Assembly (NCBI GenBank): GCA_965659685.1
Contig: CBFHXB010000009.1
Span: 1 to 64,000 of the forward strand
Source: MGIIa-L3 sp11892u
Lineage (GTDB): Archaea > Thermoplasmatota > Poseidoniia > Poseidoniales > Poseidoniaceae
Direction of reading: 5' to 3'
DNA length: 64,000 nucleotides
Position numbers and translations under genes: made by a program. Numbering within the stretch: the stretch's first letter is position 1; each line of letters starts with the position of its first letter. Below are positions 9,294 through 18,370 of the stretch, piece after piece. The notes beneath the pieces were generated by a model. The model was not told the DNA's origin, made no database searches, and was given only the letters and a program-made list of their open reading frames with translations.

Positions 9294-10073
9294 TCAAGCC
9301 TTTGCGACCACGTCCGTCCATGGACCGACAAATTGCGGGTTGTCGCCAAGCGCGAATCCCATGACCAAGACGCCGTGGTCGCGTGCAAGTTTGGCGGCTT
9401 GATTCGACATCGCGCCGACACAAGCCACCTGCGGCAAACCAAGACGGACGACTTTGGCCATCAGGTCCCAACCGCAACGGCCTGACAAGAGAAGGACGGA
9501 CGGTGGAGCCGATGCATGGTGGTGGATCCACATGCCTGCAACCTTGTCGACGGCCGTGTGGCGGCCGATGTCCTCGGCCAGCAGCATCGTTCCGTCCGCT
9601 GCCAGCAATGCAGCAGCATGCACACCGCCCGTGGTTTGGAACAGGGCCTGTTGGCTTCGGAGCCCTTCAAGCCGTTCAGCGATGGTGTCGTGGTGCACGC
9701 AAGCTCCACCGGCCAAGCTTGACCCGGCAGGGGGTGACGTCAACCGCTCACCGCACCCGCCGCATGAAGGAAGGATTAACCTTGATTCGTTCACAGGCCC
9801 CCAATGTTCGGCTCCGGTGAGGTGGACCGTCAGACCCAATTCATCGTTGCCAAGTTCGACGCGAGGCGTGGCCCCCACACCGTCCCACCACCCTTCAGCG
9901 AGGGCAAAACCAAGGGCGAAATCACGGAGATCAGAAGGCGTAGCGAGCACGCTGATGCGATGACCTCCTTCGGTCGTCAGCGAGACATGGGCTTCCTCGG
10001 CGAAAGCATCCACGGCCGGCTTGAAACCAAGACCGTCCCGACGGAGGATCGGGCCACGCTCAGAAGGATTCAC
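9294..10073 (-). CDS. fdhD: FdhD sulfurtransferase for molybdenum-cofactor activation
   Basis: FdhD passes sulfur from a cysteine desulfurase to the molybdenum cofactor of formate-dehydrogenase-type enzymes. The catalytic CxxC is C104/C107 in 'SCGGCGE'. Family motifs 'TGGVHAAAL', 'EDIGRHTAVDKVAG' and 'SGRCGWDLMAKV' are all present. I chose the GTG at 10073, giving 259 residues, because its GTGA overlaps the tsr3 stop codon by four bases. Longer in-frame extensions run through tsr3 and are unlikely. The adjacent oxidoreductase gene is the obvious client. Confidence 0.94.
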   Translation of the reverse strand: MNPSERGPILRRDGLGFKPAVDAFAEEAHVSLTTEGGHRISVLATPSDLRDFALGFALAEGWWDGVGATPRVELGNDELGLTVHLTGAEHWGPVNESRLILPSCGGCGERLTSPPAGSSLAGGACVHHDTIAERLEGLRSQQALFQTTGGVHAAALLAADGTMLLAEDIGRHTAVDKVAGMWIHHHASAPPSVLLLSGRCGWDLMAKVVRLGLPQVACVGAMSNQAAKLARDHGVLVMGFALGDNPQFVGPWTDVVAKA

Positions 10074-10612
10074 GCTTGGTCCCCCGTGCCGATGTCGAAG
10101 AACTCGAATTGCACGTCCACCAATTCGTTGGATGACGTTGCGGCTGCATAGGCCTCGAGCGGTTCTTGGTTCAATTCGAGGAAGCGTCCACCCCATCGGA
10201 CGCACCCCAGGACCTCCCGTGCTTGATCGTCATGTCCGGCCAGCACCAAGGTGGCCGCCAATGCCTCAACGGTCGACAGGCGCCCTGGTTTCCCCCAGTT
10301 CACGGGGTTGGCTGCGAGCAGCAAGGGAAGCATTCGGTGGGTCAGCCTCGTCCGGCGGTCAATCGAAGCCACTGACCCGTCGATTTGTGCCCAACTGCAA
10401 TCGAGGGCGACGAGGGCGCCGGACTCAAGCAGATGGTGGTCTTCGGGACCGAAGACCTTCCCGCACAAGGGATCGAGGAGAACGCCTCGTCGAGGGACCT
10501 TTCTGAGGTCCTTGTGCAACACCACATCGCCTCGCTTTGAAGCACGAACGGCCGTGTTCTTCTTTGGATCGTCCTGAGCCAGCCAAATCGCATGGACGGC
10601 AACGGGTTTCAC
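10070..10612 (-). CDS. tsr3: Tsr3-type 16S rRNA aminocarboxypropyltransferase (DUF367)
   Basis: Tsr3 transfers the 3-amino-3-carboxypropyl group from S-adenosylmethionine to a hypermodified base of small-subunit rRNA late in ribosome assembly. The 180-residue length fits archaeal members. Signatures are 'LDPLCGKVF', 'ALDCSWAQI', 'RMLPLLLAANPVNWGKP', 'LSTVEALAATL' and 'WGGRFLELN'. Translation starts with GTG at 10612, four bases after the mbf1 stop, and the stop overlaps the fdhD start. It is therefore part of an mbf1-tsr3-fdhD-oxidoreductase unit. Confidence 0.93.
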   Translation of the reverse strand: MKPVAVHAIWLAQDDPKKNTAVRASKRGDVVLHKDLRKVPRRGVLLDPLCGKVFGPEDHHLLESGALVALDCSWAQIDGSVASIDRRTRLTHRMLPLLLAANPVNWGKPGRLSTVEALAATLVLAGHDDQAREVLGCVRWGGRFLELNQEPLEAYAAATSSNELVDVQFEFFDIGTGDQA

Positions 10613-10616
10613 AACG

Positions 10617-11096
10617 TCACCGTGCCCCGTTCAGGTAGTCTCCGAGGGTGAAGCCGCCGCCGCCTCCAGAACCGATTTGACGGTGCTCTTCGGGCGTGTA
10701 TTCTTCCATCAGGTCAATGCCCAACACGCGTTCGAATTTTGAAATCACGGCATCCGTCGGACGGCGGCCTGATTCGCTGGACTTGACGACGTTCACCTTC
10801 TCGGACATCTTCCGCGCCAATTCTTCTTGACTCCAGCCCTTGCTCGCTCGGCCCTTGCGGATGCGCTGACCAAAGTCCTGGGCCAACTCCCGCTCGGTTC
10901 GGCGCATCAGACCTCGGTTCGCCGCCTTTCGAGGCGCTGCGGCTCGACGTGAGGCTTGAGCGATGCCGGGGGCCACGTGCCGTTCACCGACGCCAAGCCG
11001 CTCTGCACATCGGTGGCATGCCGAGACCATGGCACGGCCCATGGGCACCGTGCGTGTTCCGACGTTCATCGCCCCACAAACTTCGCATTCACCCAT
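10617..11096 (-). CDS. mbf1: Multiprotein bridging factor 1 homologue (zinc ribbon plus HTH)
   Basis: Archaeal MBF1 is a small-subunit-ribosome-associated, HTH-containing factor. The 159-residue protein has an N-terminal zinc ribbon (C4/C7 and C27/C30), a basic linker, and a Cro/C1-type helix-turn-helix at about residues 75-130 ('FGQRIRKGRASKGWSQEELA'). The glycine-rich tail ends in 'FTLGDYL'-type sequence ('GGGFTLGDYLNGAR'), common in archaeal MBF1. It is the first gene of the minus-strand chain and diverges from the proteasome ATPase over 80 bases. Its strand and spacing suggest co-transcription with tsr3. Confidence 0.94.
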   Translation of the reverse strand: MGECEVCGAMNVGTRTVPMGRAMVSACHRCAERLGVGERHVAPGIAQASRRAAAPRKAANRGLMRRTERELAQDFGQRIRKGRASKGWSQEELARKMSEKVNVVKSSESGRRPTDAVISKFERVLGIDLMEEYTPEEHRQIGSGGGGGFTLGDYLNGAR

Positions 11097-11147
11097 GGGC
11101 TGGCCACGTCAAGGGGGGCCTTACGGCTTCCGGCTCAACATTTCGGA

Positions 11148-11155
11148 TTTTTATA
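11148..11155 (+). promoter_or_regulatory. TATA box of the proteasome ATPase gene
   Basis: TTTTTATA lies about 22-29 bases upstream of the ATG at 11177. In archaea the transcription start is usually about 25 bases downstream of TATA, so the transcript would be leaderless or nearly so. Confidence 0.6.
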
Positions 11156-11176
11156 CCGTGGGACAAGTCCAACATC

Positions 11177-12391
11177 ATGTCCGAAGTGGATGCAAGCCCC
11201 CGAGGGGACGTGACCAAGTCGGACGAACTCGTTGAGATGGAGCGAAACATCCGTCGACTTCAGGAACAAGCGAAGGACCTCAACCAAGCGAGGCATGCTT
11301 TGGAGGGCGAGGTTCGATCTTTGCGCAAAAAGGCCACGCGGTTGGAAGATGAAATCGCCCACCTGAAGAGCCCTCCAATGATCATCGGTACCCTTCAGGA
11401 CATGCTTGGTCCCCGTACGGCCATCGTGAAGTCCTCCAACGGGACCGTGTTCCAAGTGGCCGTCAACGAACGGTTGTCTGCGGACAAGCTCCGTCCAGGC
11501 GCTCGTGTGGCGATGAACCAAGACAGCCTCGCCATCATTGAGTTGCTTCACGATGCGTGGGACCCGATGGTCAGCGGCGCAGAGATGATCGAGGCACCTG
11601 ACATCTCCTACAGCGATGTGGCAGGACTGGAGGAGGAAATTACGTTGGTCAAAGAAGCCGTGGAGCTTCCCTTGAAGAATCCCGGTCTGTTCTCAAAGGT
11701 CGGTGTCACACCGCCAAAGGGCGTCTTGCTTGTCGGCCCACCCGGTTGTGGGAAGACCTTGTTGGCCAAGGCGGTGGCGAACTCCACCGAGGCGACCTTC
11801 ATTCGCATGGTTGGTAGCGAATTGGCTCAGAAATACATCGGAGAAGGTGGAAGATTGGTGCGTGAACTCTTTGCTCTTGCCAAGGAAAAGTCGCCAAGCA
11901 TCATTTTCCTCGATGAAATCGACGCCATCGGGGCCAAGCGGCTCGACGGTTCCACAAGCGGAGACCGTGAAGTTCAGCGTACGTTGATGCAATTGCTGGC
12001 CGAATTGGACGGGTTTGACCAACTTGATGACGTGAAGATCATCGCTGCAACAAACCGACCAGACATCCTTGACGATGCACTCCTCCGCCCAGGCAGGTTT
12101 GATCGGGTCATCGAAATTGGACTGCCGAAGGACGAAGGCCGCAAGGCCATCCTCGACCTGCATCTGTCGTCAATGACGACACGACGCGTGGACGTGGGTG
12201 CCATCGTCGGTTCGACAAAGGGTTTCTCCGGGGCTGAACTCGCAGCAACATGCGTCGAAGCTGGAATGATTGCCATCCGCGACAAGCGAACACAAGTTCG
12301 GCAATCCGATCTGAAGGAAGCGGTTGCAAAAATTGCTGAGAAGCGTGCCCATGCCGGGAACCGCAACGACCCGACGCGACTGTACGCTTGA
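11177..12391 (+). CDS. pan: Proteasome-activating nucleotidase (PAN)
   Basis: PAN is the hexameric AAA ATPase that unfolds proteins and feeds them to the 20S proteasome. The 404-residue protein has the expected order: N-terminal coiled coil (about 15-65), OB domain (about 66-130), AAA domain with Walker A 'GPPGCGKT' (187-194), Walker B 'IIFLDEID' (242-249) and the arginine-finger region 'RPGRFDR'. It ends in Leu-Tyr-Ala, an HbYX motif that docks into the alpha ring, so it should pair with PsmA encoded at 63 kb. The start follows a TATA box at leaderless distance. An upstream in-frame extension runs through the divergent mbf1 gene and was rejected. Confidence 0.96.
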   Translation: MSEVDASPRGDVTKSDELVEMERNIRRLQEQAKDLNQARHALEGEVRSLRKKATRLEDEIAHLKSPPMIIGTLQDMLGPRTAIVKSSNGTVFQVAVNERLSADKLRPGARVAMNQDSLAIIELLHDAWDPMVSGAEMIEAPDISYSDVAGLEEEITLVKEAVELPLKNPGLFSKVGVTPPKGVLLVGPPGCGKTLLAKAVANSTEATFIRMVGSELAQKYIGEGGRLVRELFALAKEKSPSIIFLDEIDAIGAKRLDGSTSGDREVQRTLMQLLAELDGFDQLDDVKIIAATNRPDILDDALLRPGRFDRVIEIGLPKDEGRKAILDLHLSSMTTRRVDVGAIVGSTKGFSGAELAATCVEAGMIAIRDKRTQVRQSDLKEAVAKIAEKRAHAGNRNDPTRLYA

Positions 12392-12433
12392 ATCGGCGAA
12401 CGTTCAAGGACGGCTCCATCAGACCTCACATGC

Positions 12434-13471
12434 ATGAACGCCATCGTTGAGTGTGTGCCAAACATCTCGGAGGGGAGGGACAGCGGACTTATCGAGGCGG
12501 TCGTTGCCGCGGCCCGCATCGATGGTTGCACGGTCCTGAGCGTTGAACCGGATTCGGATTACAACCGCACGGTGATCACGTTGGCCGGACAACCCGGGGC
12601 TGTCGCAGAGGCCGCACGTGCCTTGAGCGTCGAAGCCATCCATCGCATCGACATGAGGACCCACAGTGGAGAACATCCTCGCCTCGGCGCCGTTGACGTC
12701 TGTCCATTCATACCCATTCAAGGCATCACGATGGAGGATTGTGCACGGCTGGCAGCAGACGTTGCGGAAAAGGTGGCCTCAGAGACAGGTGCGCCTGTGT
12801 TCGTGTATGGAGAGGGGGCAAGCCATCCAACGAGGAAGAAATTGTCCAACCTGAGGAAAGGTGAGTACGAGGGATTGGAGGACCGCATGACCGAGGACGG
12901 TGCGACGAACCATACCGATACCCGTCGACCAGATTTTGGCCCGAAACATTGGACGGACCAAGCGGCGAGGAGCGGGGGTTGCACCTTTGGCGCCAGACCT
13001 GTGCTGATCGCCTACAACGTGAACATCCCCGAGCCTGATGCTGCCGTTGCCAAGATGATCGGGACCCTTGTCCGAGGAAGCGGACGTATTGTGGCTCGCC
13101 ACCATGGTCAGCGGTTGCGCGTCCCAGGCATGTTGGACAGCGTTCAAGGCATGGGCGTGGTGCTCGAGCAGCACGGTATATCGCAGGTGAGCATGAACCT
13201 CACCGATGCCAGCACATGTGGCGTCTTGCATGCCTTTGAGACGGTCAAGAGTTTGGCTGCCGACCACGATTTGTCCGTCACAGGCAGTGAACTCGTCGGG
13301 CTTGTCCCCCTGTCAAGCATGCTCGAAGCAGGACGATGGTATGCTCCAGATGAAGACGAGGAAGGAGCCTTGGTTCAAGCCGCTGTCGTTGGCCTTGGTT
13401 TGGACGCATTTGGGCCCTTTGATTCGAAATCACGGATCATCGAATGGGCGCTTCAGGAGGCGATGGCATGA
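12434..13471 (+). CDS. ftcD: Glutamate formimidoyltransferase
   Basis: This enzyme transfers the formimino group of N-formimino-L-glutamate to tetrahydrofolate, releasing glutamate. The 345-residue protein starts with the family signature 'VECVPNISEGRD' and has 'HRIDMRTHSGEHPRLGAVDVCPF' split over residues 70-95, then 'GARPVLIAYNVN' and 'QVSMNLTD'. It corresponds to the N-terminal half of mammalian FTCD; the other half is the next gene, overlapping by ATGA. It starts 42 bases after pan and may share its transcript. With HutH and HutU it forms the folate-dependent branch of histidine degradation. Confidence 0.95.
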   Translation: MNAIVECVPNISEGRDSGLIEAVVAAARIDGCTVLSVEPDSDYNRTVITLAGQPGAVAEAARALSVEAIHRIDMRTHSGEHPRLGAVDVCPFIPIQGITMEDCARLAADVAEKVASETGAPVFVYGEGASHPTRKKLSNLRKGEYEGLEDRMTEDGATNHTDTRRPDFGPKHWTDQAARSGGCTFGARPVLIAYNVNIPEPDAAVAKMIGTLVRGSGRIVARHHGQRLRVPGMLDSVQGMGVVLEQHGISQVSMNLTDASTCGVLHAFETVKSLAADHDLSVTGSELVGLVPLSSMLEAGRWYAPDEDEEGALVQAAVVGLGLDAFGPFDSKSRIIEWALQEAMA

Positions 13472-14091
13472 CGTGGTCAAACACGACCTTGTCCGAATTT
13501 GAAGCGGCGGTCAAATCATCGGACCCCACGCCGGGAGGGGGTACGGTTGCGGCGGTGGCGTTGGGCCAAGCGGCAGCCTTGACCGTCATGGTGGCCGATT
13601 TGACTCTGGCGTCGGACCGCTGGGCCGAGGCGCACGGTTTGGCCGCGGAAGCAAAGCAGGCGGCCGAAGCGGTCCTACCGTTGGCGGCTGCGTTCGCAGA
13701 TGCGGACTCGACCGCCTTTGATGCAGTCGTGAACGCGTTCAAGTTGCCAAAAGGCACCGACGCTGAGAAAGACGTCAGGAGGACGGCCATTCGATTGGCA
13801 ACGCTAGGAGCGGCTGAAGTGCCCTTTGAAACCGCTCAACTTGCTTGCACGCTCTTGCCTCATGTTCTGGCTTTGGCAGAGCACGGAAACAGCAACGCGG
13901 CAAGCGATGCAGGTGTTGCATCATTGATGGCGACCGCAGCGGCAAAAGGAGCCGTGTTCAACGTCATGATCAACCTCAATGCCTTGCCCGAAGACATGGG
14001 TGAAGCGATGCGTGCCGCGCTTCCTTCTATGGAAGACGAGATTCGACGCATTGGACGATCGTGCATGGAAGCGGTCCGTCAACGCTTGTGA
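13468..14091 (+). CDS. fchA: Formimidoyltetrahydrofolate cyclodeaminase
   Basis: FchA converts 5-formimino-tetrahydrofolate to 5,10-methenyl-tetrahydrofolate and ammonia. The protein has 207 residues if translation starts at the ATG at 13468, which overlaps the ftcD stop (ATGA) and has an AGGAGG site upstream. The signature 'DPTPGGGTVAAVALGQAAAL' near the N-terminus is diagnostic of the FTCD C-terminal-domain family, and the rest is all-helical and Ala-rich as expected. Its stop codon directly abuts that of the converging MetRS gene in TGATCA. Confidence 0.93.
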   Translation: MTWSNTTLSEFEAAVKSSDPTPGGGTVAAVALGQAAALTVMVADLTLASDRWAEAHGLAAEAKQAAEAVLPLAAAFADADSTAFDAVVNAFKLPKGTDAEKDVRRTAIRLATLGAAEVPFETAQLACTLLPHVLALAEHGNSNAASDAGVASLMATAAAKGAVFNVMINLNALPEDMGEAMRAALPSMEDEIRRIGRSCMEAVRQRL

Positions 14092-16344
14092 TCAACGAAC
14101 ACGCGAGCCGTTTTGAATCGCGTCCGCGACGGTCAACAGACGAACGCAGCCGTTTTCATCGTCCGCCGCCAACATCATCCCTTCGCTCATCACGCCGCGA
14201 AGTTTGCGTGGTGCGAGGTTGGCAACGACGATCACTTGCAGACCCAGGAGGTCTTCGGCGGTGTAGACGTCTCGCAACCCTGCGCAAATGGTACGGCCCC
14301 CCTCAGAGCCGTCATCAAGGCGAACGACCCAAAGCCGGTTTGCATTCGGGTGTTCTTCAACGTCCTTCACGGTCGCCACACGCAATTCTACGGCCATAAA
14401 TTGTTCAAAATCAATGGTGCTGATGCCTTCTCGGTCCATGTTCTTCGTCTCCTTTTTCTTTGTGCGTCGGCTGCCTTTCACGCCACCAACCTCGGATTGA
14501 TCGCCATCGCTTTGGCTGGTGGCGACGTGTCCTTCACGCTCGAGGATGGCGCTCAAATCCAACCGCTCGAAGAGAGGCGTTGGATCATCGGTCGAGATGG
14601 CGATGCTCGCCTGCATGTCCACTGCATCGTCCCAATGCACCTCGCTCACGTCACCCTGATGGCCTTGCATGCTCCATAGACGCTGAGCGGCCGCAGGCAA
14701 AAAGGGCTGAATGGTGATCGCAATGCCGCGCAACATGCGTGCTGCAAGTGCAAGTCCTGCAAAGGCCTCGGCCCGAACGTCAGCTGTTGCATCAGGTTTC
14801 AAAGCCACCCAAGGTGCGGCCCGTTGAACCACGCCATTGCCTTGTTGTGCCACGTTCATCACGCCGCGCAAGGCTTCCTTGAATCGATGGCGCTCGAGGG
14901 ACGCCTCCACGGCTTCGTGTTGAGCATGCCAAGCCTGAACGTCCTTGGACCACGCTTCAGGCTGGTCCCAATCCGAGAGTTCACCAAGATCTGCTTGTCG
15001 CAGCTTCACCGTCAAGGTCAGAACGCGATGAGCGAAGTTGCCAAAGGCAGCGATCAATTCCGTGTTGACCTTCTCAACAAAATCGTCCCACGTGAAATCC
15101 GTATCGTGGTTTTCTGGCATGTTGATGGACAGGTAATAGCGCAAGGTGTCGGGATCGTGATGCTCCAGGAATGACGGCAACCAGACTGCATGCTTCCTAG
15201 ATTTGGAAAATTGGCCACCGCTCAACATGAGGTATTCCATGGCGGGGAGATCGTGAGGCAATGCAAGTTCGCCTGGACCGGGCAAGGAAGGCTGGTCGTG
15301 ACCCGATGCAGCCATGTTCAACCCCAACACAATGGCAGGCCAAATTACGGTGTGGAAGGGAATGTTGTCCTTTCCGAGGAAGTAGAGGTGCCGCGGACTG
15401 TTTCCATCGTCGTCCACGCACCACCACGCTTTCCAGGCTTCGTGTGCCATGGTGTGCTCTTTGGCATGGCGTTCTGCCCAAATCTGTGCGCAGGTCAAAT
15501 ATCCCTGCACCGCTTCGAACCACACATAGACGCATTTGCCGTCCCAATCTTCGTCCTCGAAGGGAACAGGAATGCCCCATGCAAGGTCCCTCGTTACGGC
15601 ACGAGGGCGCAGACCCATGTCCAACCATTGCTTGGTCATGGCCCGCACGTTGGATTTCCATCGGCTCGATGAGGCACCAGCAAAGGATTCCAGTGTTTCT
15701 TGAAAACGGTCCAACCGGTAGAACAGATGTTCCGTGTCCCTGACCTCAATCGTCCGCTCGGGGTTCATTTTGGAACGGGGATTCGACAATTCCACGGATT
15801 CGTATGTCGCTCCGCATGCATCGCATTGGTCACCACGTGCATCCTCCGCTTCACAAGCAGGGCAGGTTCCCTCAACGTAACGGTCAGGAAGGAAGCGACC
15901 TCCTTCCTCATGCACCTCGAAGAATTGCGGCGTGGATTGACGATCAAACAATCCACTGGCGTCCAACATGGTCACGTTCGAGCGGACACGGTCAGCGTGA
16001 GCAGGATCGGTCGTTCGGTTGAACAGCGCGCCACCAAATTCCACGCCCCGTCGGTCGACGTGTTCAAACCATGCGCAGCCGAGATCAGCGAGAGCCTGCG
16101 TGTTGATGGCATGGAATCGATCGACGACGTCCTTCGGTGAAATGCCTTCACGTTCTGCGGTGACCGTAATGGGCGTACCGTGCTCATCTGAGCCGGAAAC
16201 CATGAGGACTCGGCGCCCCTTGGCCCGCTCATACCGGTACTGAATGTCAGGAGGCAAGTAACAGCCTGCCACGTGTCCAAGATGAAGCGGGCCGTTGGCA
16301 TAAGGCCAAGCCACGCAAATCAGCACATGGTCGGAGGAAGGCAT
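14092..16344 (-). CDS. metG: Methionyl-tRNA synthetase with C-terminal tRNA-binding domain
   Basis: MetRS charges tRNA-Met. The 750-residue protein has the class I signature 'HLGH' in 'YANGPLHLGHVAG', zinc-knuckle cysteines 'CPAC...CDAC' (about residues 145-165), and a KMSKS-like loop 'GGQFSKSRK', where the first Lys is replaced by Gln but the second catalytic Lys is kept. A Lys-rich linker ('RRTKKKETK') leads to a C-terminal EMAPII/OB tRNA-binding domain ('FMAVELRVATV...HPNANRLWVV...VIVVANLAPRKLRGVMSEGM'). I chose the ATG at 16344 because 'MPSSDHVLICVAWPYANG' matches the usual N-terminus; longer starts to 16422 are possible. Confidence 0.95.
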   Translation of the reverse strand: MPSSDHVLICVAWPYANGPLHLGHVAGCYLPPDIQYRYERAKGRRVLMVSGSDEHGTPITVTAEREGISPKDVVDRFHAINTQALADLGCAWFEHVDRRGVEFGGALFNRTTDPAHADRVRSNVTMLDASGLFDRQSTPQFFEVHEEGGRFLPDRYVEGTCPACEAEDARGDQCDACGATYESVELSNPRSKMNPERTIEVRDTEHLFYRLDRFQETLESFAGASSSRWKSNVRAMTKQWLDMGLRPRAVTRDLAWGIPVPFEDEDWDGKCVYVWFEAVQGYLTCAQIWAERHAKEHTMAHEAWKAWWCVDDDGNSPRHLYFLGKDNIPFHTVIWPAIVLGLNMAASGHDQPSLPGPGELALPHDLPAMEYLMLSGGQFSKSRKHAVWLPSFLEHHDPDTLRYYLSINMPENHDTDFTWDDFVEKVNTELIAAFGNFAHRVLTLTVKLRQADLGELSDWDQPEAWSKDVQAWHAQHEAVEASLERHRFKEALRGVMNVAQQGNGVVQRAAPWVALKPDATADVRAEAFAGLALAARMLRGIAITIQPFLPAAAQRLWSMQGHQGDVSEVHWDDAVDMQASIAISTDDPTPLFERLDLSAILEREGHVATSQSDGDQSEVGGVKGSRRTKKKETKNMDREGISTIDFEQFMAVELRVATVKDVEEHPNANRLWVVRLDDGSEGGRTICAGLRDVYTAEDLLGLQVIVVANLAPRKLRGVMSEGMMLAADDENGCVRLLTVADAIQNGSRVR

Positions 16345-16401
16345 CCATCCGCGGCTCTTGGCCACATCACTTAGCCCTTGTTGAGCGACGCAAACTCCGT
16401 C

Positions 16402-17547
16402 ATGTTGATGAGCATTGAACACGTGCTATGGTTGTCTCTGACAGGGGCTTACCACATCATGGTCCTCGAAGCGCTCGCGGCGGCTGGTCCCGCCATCAAC
16501 GCCACCGGTAGCGGAGACGTCCGCCTCCTCACCTTCTACGTGGTCTTGGCCCTGGGGATTTCTTTCCTTTGTTCCATCCTCGAAGCCGTTGTCTTGTCCG
16601 TCACCCAAACATGGGTGGCCGTCGAGAAGAACAACGGCACGAAGACCGGGCAACTTTGGGCTGCCCTCAAGGAAGACGACGCCGTTGGCCCGCTGACGGC
16701 CATCCTGACGCTCAACACCATCTCTCATACCATGGGGGCGGCAGGTGTCGGTTCCCAAGTCCAACTGATTTACGGCGACGGGGCCCTCACGCTCGCCTCT
16801 GTCTTGCTGACGTTGGCCATGCTCCTCCTTTCGGAAATCGTGCCAAAAACCATTGGCGCCGCCTATTGGAAGCAACTGGCCAAACCGTGTGGATCCTTGC
16901 TTCGGGTCGTCGTCTGGTCCATGACGGTGCTGATCGTCCCCATCCAGATCCTCAAACGGGTGCTTCCAAAAGGCGAACTCAACCTTGTATCCCGCGATGA
17001 CGTTGCCGCCCTTGCCGATTTAGGAGAAGAGCGTGGGGTGCTCAACGAGGACGAAGAAGCGATCATCCACAACCTGCTCCGTCTTCGCGACATCCTTGTC
17101 CGGGACGTGATGACGCCACGCACGGTCATGAAAACCGTTCAATCCGATTCAACCGTGTTGGAGGTCACTGAATCCATGCCCGTCTTGCGCTTTTCCCGCA
17201 TGCCCGTGCTCGGTTCTGACAACGATGACGTGCTTGGTCTCGTGCTCAGGTCCCGCATCCTTCGTGCGTCATCCAACGACGAGCATGGTGCGACCATGCA
17301 CGACCTGATGCAACCCATCACACGAATCCGCATGGAACAAAGCGTGGAGGAAGCACTCGACATCTTCCTCGAAAGCAAACAGCACTTTGCCTTGGTCACC
17401 AATGAGTTCGGTGGCACAGAAGGAGCCGTGACCCTCGAGGACGTCTTTGAAACCTTGATCGGTGAGGAAATCGTTGACGAGCTCGATGAAGTGGAGGACA
17501 TGCGTGAGTATGCCCGAGAACAAGCGGCCCTCAGCAGCGAGGAATGA
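16402..17547 (+). CDS. CNNM/CorC-family membrane protein with CBS domains
   Basis: This protein of about 381 residues has an N-terminal DUF21 (CNNM) domain with four hydrophobic segments ('LLTFYVVLALGISFLC', 'TLASVLLTLAMLLLSEIVPK', 'VVVWSMTVLIVPIQILK') and the hallmark 'SEIVPKT'. It is followed by a paired CBS domain ('VRDVMTPRTVMKTV' and 'MHDLMQPITRI') and a short acidic tail with 'EFGGTEGAVTLEDVFETLIGEE' split around residue 350. It lacks a full CorC_HlyC domain. The family is linked to magnesium or sodium-coupled divalent-cation export. The start is uncertain: ATG at 16402 or 16459 both work. Its last 17 bases overlap the converging hydrolase gene. Confidence 0.88.
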   Translation: MLMSIEHVLWLSLTGAYHIMVLEALAAAGPAINATGSGDVRLLTFYVVLALGISFLCSILEAVVLSVTQTWVAVEKNNGTKTGQLWAALKEDDAVGPLTAILTLNTISHTMGAAGVGSQVQLIYGDGALTLASVLLTLAMLLLSEIVPKTIGAAYWKQLAKPCGSLLRVVVWSMTVLIVPIQILKRVLPKGELNLVSRDDVAALADLGEERGVLNEDEEAIIHNLLRLRDILVRDVMTPRTVMKTVQSDSTVLEVTESMPVLRFSRMPVLGSDNDDVLGLVLRSRILRASSNDEHGATMHDLMQPITRIRMEQSVEEALDIFLESKQHFALVTNEFGGTEGAVTLEDVFETLIGEEIVDELDEVEDMREYAREQAALSSEE

Positions 17548-18367
17548 AACCCTTAGCGTCCAACCACGCCAGAAGTGCTGCGTCGCGCTCTGGATGGCGC
17601 GATGTCCCACTGTGCCGCAACGAGGTTGATTTCCATACGTCAATCAGATCTGGAGACACCGCGTTCAACAAAGCGTCCAGATGAACCGTTCCAAGGCGTA
17701 GGTCTGGGTCGGCTTGCATGACGAACACGGGAACTTCCGGCCGACCCCAATTGGGCACGTCAACATCACGCAAGGAAGAAATCGAAACCGAAGGGTGCAT
17801 GGTGTTCCATCGTTTCTGCAATCGGCGAACGATGAACGTGGAAATCACTGGATACCAGCGCAATCGTTCCATCAATATTGGAGAATAGCACGTCATGGGT
17901 GATTCGAGCAAGAAGGCCTTGATGTTGGCTTTGTGCCTCCCCCTTAACGCTCCAATGGCCACGTACCCTCCAAGAGAATGGCCGTGAAGAATGACCCCTT
18001 CGGTTGGCTCCATACCAAAAGCACCCATCGAAAGTTGGTCCAACAGATGTTCAAGGCATTCGATGACCGCTTGAGCTGTGAATTCACCTTCATAGATGGA
18101 CGATCCGTGCCCGAGCATTTCCAACAGCACCACGTTAAAACCAGCGGATGAAAGTCCCTCCGTTCTGTTTCGTGCATGAGCCACGCCCGAAGTCCAGCCA
18201 TGAATGGCCACGACGGTCGGAGCAGATGCTTCACGAAGGTTCAGGTGGACGTTGAATGAACCGTGGGGTCCAACCAATTCGATGGCCGGCCAAGCATCCG
18301 ATACCAGGGGTTGCGTTGAGCGTGGTGGTCCCTCAAGGATGCGTCGAACAAAGCGCTCGGTGAGCAT
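17531..18367 (-). CDS. Alpha/beta hydrolase
   Basis: A 278-residue alpha/beta-hydrolase-fold protein. It shows the oxyanion strand 'VVAIHGWTSG', the nucleophile elbow 'GHSLGG', a candidate acid in 'FVMQADPDLRLG' and a candidate catalytic His in 'LRHSGTSRHPERD'. There is no signal peptide. The substrate cannot be read from the sequence; esterase or lysophospholipase-like activity is plausible. Its start is three bases after the stop of the upstream membrane-protein gene on the same strand, so they are probably co-transcribed. Confidence 0.85.
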   Translation of the reverse strand: MLTERFVRRILEGPPRSTQPLVSDAWPAIELVGPHGSFNVHLNLREASAPTVVAIHGWTSGVAHARNRTEGLSSAGFNVVLLEMLGHGSSIYEGEFTAQAVIECLEHLLDQLSMGAFGMEPTEGVILHGHSLGGYVAIGALRGRHKANIKAFLLESPMTCYSPILMERLRWYPVISTFIVRRLQKRWNTMHPSVSISSLRDVDVPNWGRPEVPVFVMQADPDLRLGTVHLDALLNAVSPDLIDVWKSTSLRHSGTSRHPERDAALLAWLDAKGFIPRC

Positions 18368-18370
18368 GCA

